Assembly (NCBI GenBank): GCA_039636775.1
Contig: CP143429.1
Span: forward strand, 744,001-808,000
Source of the DNA: Micrococcaceae bacterium Sec5.8
GTDB lineage: Bacteria > Actinomycetota > Actinomycetes > Actinomycetales > Micrococcaceae
DNA length: 64,000 nucleotides
Direction: 5' to 3'
The notes below the pieces were generated by a model, which was not told the origin of the DNA, made no database searches, and saw only the letters and a list, made by a program, of their open reading frames with translations. Every line of letters starts with the position of its first letter. The stretch's first letter is position 1. Both the position numbers and the translations under genes were made by a program. Below are positions 60,515 to 64,000 of this stretch, one piece after another.

Positions 60515-60523
60515 GAGTTTTCA

Positions 60524-62164
60524 TTAGTCCCGCAGAACCCATGCCGCGTTATTTGGCTGCAGCCAGCCGTCCTGTTCGAGCGGCGCCGCGCTGAGCAGAA
60601 CGGTCCCCGCCGGGAGTTGCACCGGTTCGGTTCCCATCGCGACGGCGACGAAGAAGTCGGGGCTGCGTTCGCAGATCAGCAGGTTCCCGGCTTCGACGCG
60701 CCAAGTGCCGCCGTCGTTCGGGCCGAAGACCTCGTTCTTCCAGAGCAGCCGGCGCATTTCCAGCGCCTTGGTGACCAGCACGAGCGAGGACTCCGGGTCC
60801 TGCTGCTGGCGGTCGACAGCGTGCGTGCCCCAGCCCGCTGGCTGCGGGAGCCAGGGCTTCTCAGCCGGTTCAGCCAGCGAAAAGCCGTGGTTCAGGGCCG
60901 CATCCGAAGTCCACGGCAGCGGCACGCGGGCGCCATCGCGGCAGACGCCGCCGCGGGCCCACATCGGATCCACCCGGGCCTCCAGCGGAACGTCGACCTC
61001 GGGCAGCCCGAGCTCCTGGCCTTGGTAGATGTAAGCCGGTCCCGGCAGGCCCAGCAGGGCCACCAGGGCGGCCCGCGCCCGCAGGGCGCCGAGCTCGCCG
61101 CCGCCGAACCGGGTGACGGAGCGGACGATGTCGTGGTTCTCCAGCGCCCAGGTCGGGGTGGCGCCGTGGAGCCGGCGTGCGGCTTCGAGCTCGTTCCCGG
61201 CGGCGGCCCACGTGGCGGGGTCCCAGCCGAGTTTTACGAACGCGAACGCGAAGGCCTGCTGCATCTCATCGGCGCGGGTGTAGCGGGCGGCGCGGGCCGG
61301 TTCCAGATTGACCTCGCCCACCAGCAGTCGGTGCGGCTCATACTTCTCGGCCAGGGTGCGCCAGCGGCGGTAGACCTCGTGGACTTCCTCCTGGTCCGAG
61401 ACCTGCGGGTTGGACCGCAGCCCGTCCACCACCCCGCCGGTGGAGGGGGAGTCCGGCAGGCCCTCGGCTTTGAACAAGGCATGCGCTACGTCGATCCGGA
61501 GGCCGTCCACGCCCTTGTCGAACCAGAAGCGCAGCACATCGTCGAAGTAGTCGCCGACGGCAGGGTTGCGCCAGTTCCAGTCCGGCTGTTCCGGCGAGAA
61601 GAGGTGCAGGTACCAGGCGGTGTCGGTATCAGAACCGGGGGTGGCGCGGCTCCAGGCCCGGCCGCCGAAGACACTCTGCCAGTTGTTCGGCGGCACGTCG
61701 CCGGCACCCGTCCCGCCGTCGTCGGGCATGTCCTCCGGACCGGGGACAAAGTGGAACATGTCCCGTTCCGGAGAGCCCGGGCCAGCCGTGAGGGCCGCCT
61801 GGAACAGCGGGTGCTCGGCGGAGCAGTGGTTGGGAACGACGTCGAGCAGGACCCGCAGGCCCAGCGCGTGCGCGAGCTCCAGCAGCGAATCGAACTCCTC
61901 CATGGTGCCGAACAGCGGGTCCACGCCGCAGTAGTCGGACACGTCGTAGCCCTGATCCACCTGCGGGGAGGGCTGGAACGGGGTCATCCAGATGCCGTCG
62001 ACGCCGAGCGAGGCGATGTACGGCAGCCGTGCGGTGAGCCCGGCGAGGTCGCCCACGCCATCGCCGTCGCCGTCGGCGAAGGAGCGCGGATAGACCTGGT
62101 AGATGACCGCGGACTGCCACCACTGCACGTCGGGCGTGAGCGTGGTTTCTTCGACAGGACTCAT
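60524..62164 (-). CDS. GH13 alpha-glucosidase of a sugar ABC operon
   Basis: The 546-residue cytoplasmic enzyme has the GH13 catalytic set: Asp225 in DGLRIDVAHALFK, Glu284 in LLVGEVNLEPA and Asp346 in LENHDIVRSVTRFGG, plus LLDVVPNHCSAEH and the acidic DGDGDGVGDL loop. It most resembles GH13_30-type alpha-glucosidases. It is the third gene of an operon behind two sugar ABC permeases (four-base overlap), so it probably splits imported alpha-glucosides such as trehalose-like or maltooligosaccharide sugars. The start at 62164 (MSPVEETTL) avoids a longer frame through the permease gene. Confidence 0.88.
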   Translation of the reverse strand: MSPVEETTLTPDVQWWQSAVIYQVYPRSFADGDGDGVGDLAGLTARLPYIASLGVDGIWMTPFQPSPQVDQGYDVSDYCGVDPLFGTMEEFDSLLELAHALGLRVLLDVVPNHCSAEHPLFQAALTAGPGSPERDMFHFVPGPEDMPDDGGTGAGDVPPNNWQSVFGGRAWSRATPGSDTDTAWYLHLFSPEQPDWNWRNPAVGDYFDDVLRFWFDKGVDGLRIDVAHALFKAEGLPDSPSTGGVVDGLRSNPQVSDQEEVHEVYRRWRTLAEKYEPHRLLVGEVNLEPARAARYTRADEMQQAFAFAFVKLGWDPATWAAAGNELEAARRLHGATPTWALENHDIVRSVTRFGGGELGALRARAALVALLGLPGPAYIYQGQELGLPEVDVPLEARVDPMWARGGVCRDGARVPLPWTSDAALNHGFSLAEPAEKPWLPQPAGWGTHAVDRQQQDPESSLVLVTKALEMRRLLWKNEVFGPNDGGTWRVEAGNLLICERSPDFFVAVAMGTEPVQLPAGTVLLSAAPLEQDGWLQPNNAAWVLRD

Positions 62165-63072
62165 TTGCTGGCGCCGGCGGTGAGGCCTTCGACGATCCGG
62201 CGCTGGAAGATCAGCACCATGATCACCAGCGGGACGGTGACGATGACGCCGGCGGCCATCTGCTCGCCGAAGGGCGCCTGGAATTCGGTGGCGCCGGTGA
62301 ACTTGGAGATCGCGACCGTGGCGGTCTGGATCTTCGGATCGTTGATCATCGACAGGGCGATGATGAACTCGTTCCAGCTGTGGATAAACGTCAGGATCGC
62401 GGTGGTGAAGACGCCCGGCGCGGCGAGCGGCAGCAGCACCCGGCGGAACGCCTGCCACTTGGTGCAGCCGTCGATCATGGCGGCCTCTTCAAGGTCGAAC
62501 GGCAGGGCCTTCATGAAGGTGGTGAGGTTCCAGACCGCCAGCGGGATCGCGAAGGACAGGTTCGGCACGATCATCGCCTGGTAGGTGTTGATCCAGCCGA
62601 TGTCCGTGAAGAGCCGCAGCAGTGGCACGACGACGGAGATGCCGGGGAACATCGAGGTCGCAATGATGACGCCAAGGATCACCGACTTGAAGCGGAAGTT
62701 CAGCCGGGCGATCGCGTAGGCGGCGAACACGCCCAGGACCAGCGCGAACGTGGTGGTGGTGCCGGCGACGATCAGGGAGTTCAGCAGCGCCTGGCCGAAC
62801 ATCGTGGAGCCGTCGAAGACCTTGGCGTAGTTCTCCAGCGAGAACGGGGCCGGCAGCAGGGTGTTGTCGAAGATGTCCGCGGTGCGGCGGAGGCTGGAGA
62901 CCAGCATCCAGTAGAACGGGGCCAGGCAGTACGCGAAGATCAGGGCCAGTCCGGCGTAGACGCTGTAGGAGCGCCAGGTGCGCTTGGCTTTGGGCCGGGT
63001 CGACGGCGGCGCGTCGGCTGGGGCGGCGGCGCCGGAATCAGCCGCGGCGTTGCGGAGGTCGGAGATGGTCAT
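62161..63072 (-). CDS. Carbohydrate ABC transporter permease (MalG-like)
   Basis: The 303-residue protein has a hydrophilic N-terminus of about 40 residues, six membrane segments, and CUT1 permease signatures: YCLAPFYWMLVSSLRRTADI, ALVLGVFAAYAIARLNFRFK, the EAA loop DLEEAAMIDGCTKWQAFRRV and TFIHSWNEFIIALSMINDPK. It forms the translocation channel together with the MalF-like protein encoded upstream. It overlaps both neighbours by four bases (ATGA). No ATPase gene is adjacent in the window; such systems often share a remote MsiK-type ATPase. Confidence 0.9.
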   Translation of the reverse strand: MTISDLRNAAADSGAAAPADAPPSTRPKAKRTWRSYSVYAGLALIFAYCLAPFYWMLVSSLRRTADIFDNTLLPAPFSLENYAKVFDGSTMFGQALLNSLIVAGTTTTFALVLGVFAAYAIARLNFRFKSVILGVIIATSMFPGISVVVPLLRLFTDIGWINTYQAMIVPNLSFAIPLAVWNLTTFMKALPFDLEEAAMIDGCTKWQAFRRVLLPLAAPGVFTTAILTFIHSWNEFIIALSMINDPKIQTATVAISKFTGATEFQAPFGEQMAAGVIVTVPLVIMVLIFQRRIVEGLTAGASK

Positions 63073-64000
63073 CGGGTGGCCTCGGTCTTCTTCTGTGCGG
63101 AGTTGGCCAGGGAGCGGGACTTCTTCGCGCTCTTCTTGGACAGCAGCTTCAGTTCCTTGGCGCCGGTGACGTCGGCGCCGAGCACCTTCACGAACACGAT
63201 CGCGACGACGGCGACGTACAGGAAGAGCATGACGGCGAACGCGGAGGCGGAGCCGTAGCGCAGCTGGTTGGATTCGTCCCAGGCGAGCATGGAGAGGGTC
63301 TCCACGGATTCCTTGCCGGGCCCGATCAGCACAAAGGGCAGGTCGAACATGCGCAGCGCGTCGAGCATACGGAACAGCACGGCCACCAGCAGGGTGGGCT
63401 TGACCAGCGGCAGGGTGATGGAGCCGAGCTGGCGCCACCAGCCGGCGCCGTCGATCCGAGCGGCTTCGTAGACTTCGCCGGGGATGACCTGCATGCCCGC
63501 GAGGACCAGCAGGCCGATGAAGGGGGCGGTCTTCCAGACTTCGGCGATGATGACGGCGACCTTGGAGGCGTTGCCTTCGGCGGTCCAGAGGATCTCGCTG
63601 CCGATCAGGGTGTTAGCGATGCCGTCGGACTGGAAGATCCAGCGCCACAGCAGGCCGGAGACGGCTGTGGGGACGGCCCACGGGACCAGGATGCTGGCGC
63701 GCAGGAAGGACCGGCCGCGGAAGGCGCGGTTCATGGCGAGGGCCAGGCAGAGGCCCAGGACGGTCTCGAGGAACACCGTGGTGACGGTGAAGAAGGTTGT
63801 GTTGGCGAAGGCGTTGAGGAAGCGGCGGCCGGACTCGCCGACGAAGAGGTCGGCGTAATTGGCCAGGCCCACGAAGGATTCCACATCGGAGACGAAGCCG
63901 TCCGCATCCAGGCCGGATTCGGCGCGGAACAGGGACTGGTGCACCGCGGAGAGCAGCGGGTACACGATCACCAGGGCCAGCACCAGGATGGTGGGGGAGA
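63069..64000 (-). CDS. Carbohydrate ABC transporter permease (MalF-like), N-terminus cut off by window edge
   Basis: The visible 310 codons begin inside the first membrane helix and are open to the end of the window, so the start codon lies beyond 64000. CUT1 permease features are LVIVYPLLSAVHQSLFRAES, GLCLALAMNRAFRGRSFLRA, the EAA loop VIPGEVYEAARIDGAGWWRQ and LRMFDLPFVLIGPG. The C-terminal tail is Lys/Ser-rich (LLSKKSAKKSRSLANSAQKK), unusually basic for the family. A substrate-binding protein gene is expected upstream, outside the window. Confidence 0.9.
   Translation of the reverse strand, partial: SPTILVLALVIVYPLLSAVHQSLFRAESGLDADGFVSDVESFVGLANYADLFVGESGRRFLNAFANTTFFTVTTVFLETVLGLCLALAMNRAFRGRSFLRASILVPWAVPTAVSGLLWRWIFQSDGIANTLIGSEILWTAEGNASKVAVIIAEVWKTAPFIGLLVLAGMQVIPGEVYEAARIDGAGWWRQLGSITLPLVKPTLLVAVLFRMLDALRMFDLPFVLIGPGKESVETLSMLAWDESNQLRYGSASAFAVMLFLYVAVVAIVFVKVLGADVTGAKELKLLSKKSAKKSRSLANSAQKKTEATR

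Noticed and set aside
50926..60640. Integrative element flanked by duplicated GH13 3' ends
   Set aside because: The two copies are only about 83% identical, and there is no integrase, transposase or recombination gene between them.
60617..62584. A 655-codon plus-strand frame opposite the GH13 gene
   Set aside because: It mirrors the GH13 and permease genes on the other strand; high-GC third positions keep it open by chance.

Overview
The window is a stretch of a high-GC actinobacterial chromosome. The gene content (a DUF222/13E12-type HNH nuclease, an Rpf-like lysozyme-fold protein with LysM, DUF475/TerC and TerD paralogues, GH13 sugar operons, many GTG starts, ATGA-type gene overlaps) best fits the Micrococcaceae, something like Arthrobacter or Pseudarthrobacter. 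This is inference from gene families, not a taxonomic search. I saw no rRNA, tRNA, CRISPR array, integrase or insertion sequence.

Layout. 1-5 kb: a truncated DUF222 nuclease, then DUF2071, an isocitrate-lyase/PEP-mutase-like protein, DUF1622, an NAD-dependent epimerase and an MSMEG_6728-type protein. 5-13 kb: a small membrane protein and a secreted Rpf-like protein separated by a perfect bidirectional hairpin; a short UvrA divergent from an adenine deaminase; an aldo/keto reductase; a SulP transporter. 13-24 kb: a translationally coupled MarR / acyl-CoA ligase / DUF2177 operon, a DUF1295 membrane protein, a winged-helix/X25-domain fusion, an oligo-1,6-glucosidase, MscS, and two tandem lipoprotein paralogues. 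24-31 kb: DUF1508, acylphosphatase, cupin, lipid kinase, a complete polar amino-acid ABC importer, an MFS exporter and a type II HAD. 31-38.7 kb: a heliorhodopsin in apparent operon with a TerC/Alx protein, a secreted GDPD, a pentapeptide/DinB protein, a potassium channel, and a frameshifted HNH/Excalibur nuclease.

38.8-49.8 kb is one leftward cluster of eleven genes and the most distinctive part of the window: DUF475 (TerC-like), three TerD proteins with intact acidic loops, TelA, a helical protein, a degenerate TerD, a repeat-linker protein, a C-C bond lyase, an 868-residue fusion that appears to combine PRTase_2, TRSP, StiP/PRTase_1 and PELOTA domains, and an HAD phosphatase. Together they look like a tellurium-resistance-type stress system joined to a pathway predicted to make a nucleoside-like metabolite. 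No ATP-grasp enzyme, expected in such modules, is visible here.

49.9-56.4 kb: DUF4386, a relic of a GH13 3' end, a zinc-ribbon protein, and an amino-acid cluster (ThDP enzyme, Lrp regulator, HisC-like aminotransferase, APC permease). 56.4-60.5 kb is an accessory-looking island: an Ala/Gly-rich EcsC-like protein and a coupled pair of an unknown two-TM protein with a NUDIX hydrolase, bordered by inverted repeats. 60.5-64 kb: a GH13 alpha-glucosidase with two sugar ABC permeases, the last cut by the window edge.

Recurring themes are metal/stress membrane proteins (two TerC-type proteins, four TerD genes, TelA), uptake and hydrolysis of alpha-glucosides, and amino-acid transport. Start codons were moved inward from the longest reading frame wherever a ribosome binding site, a signal peptide or a four-base overlap supported it.
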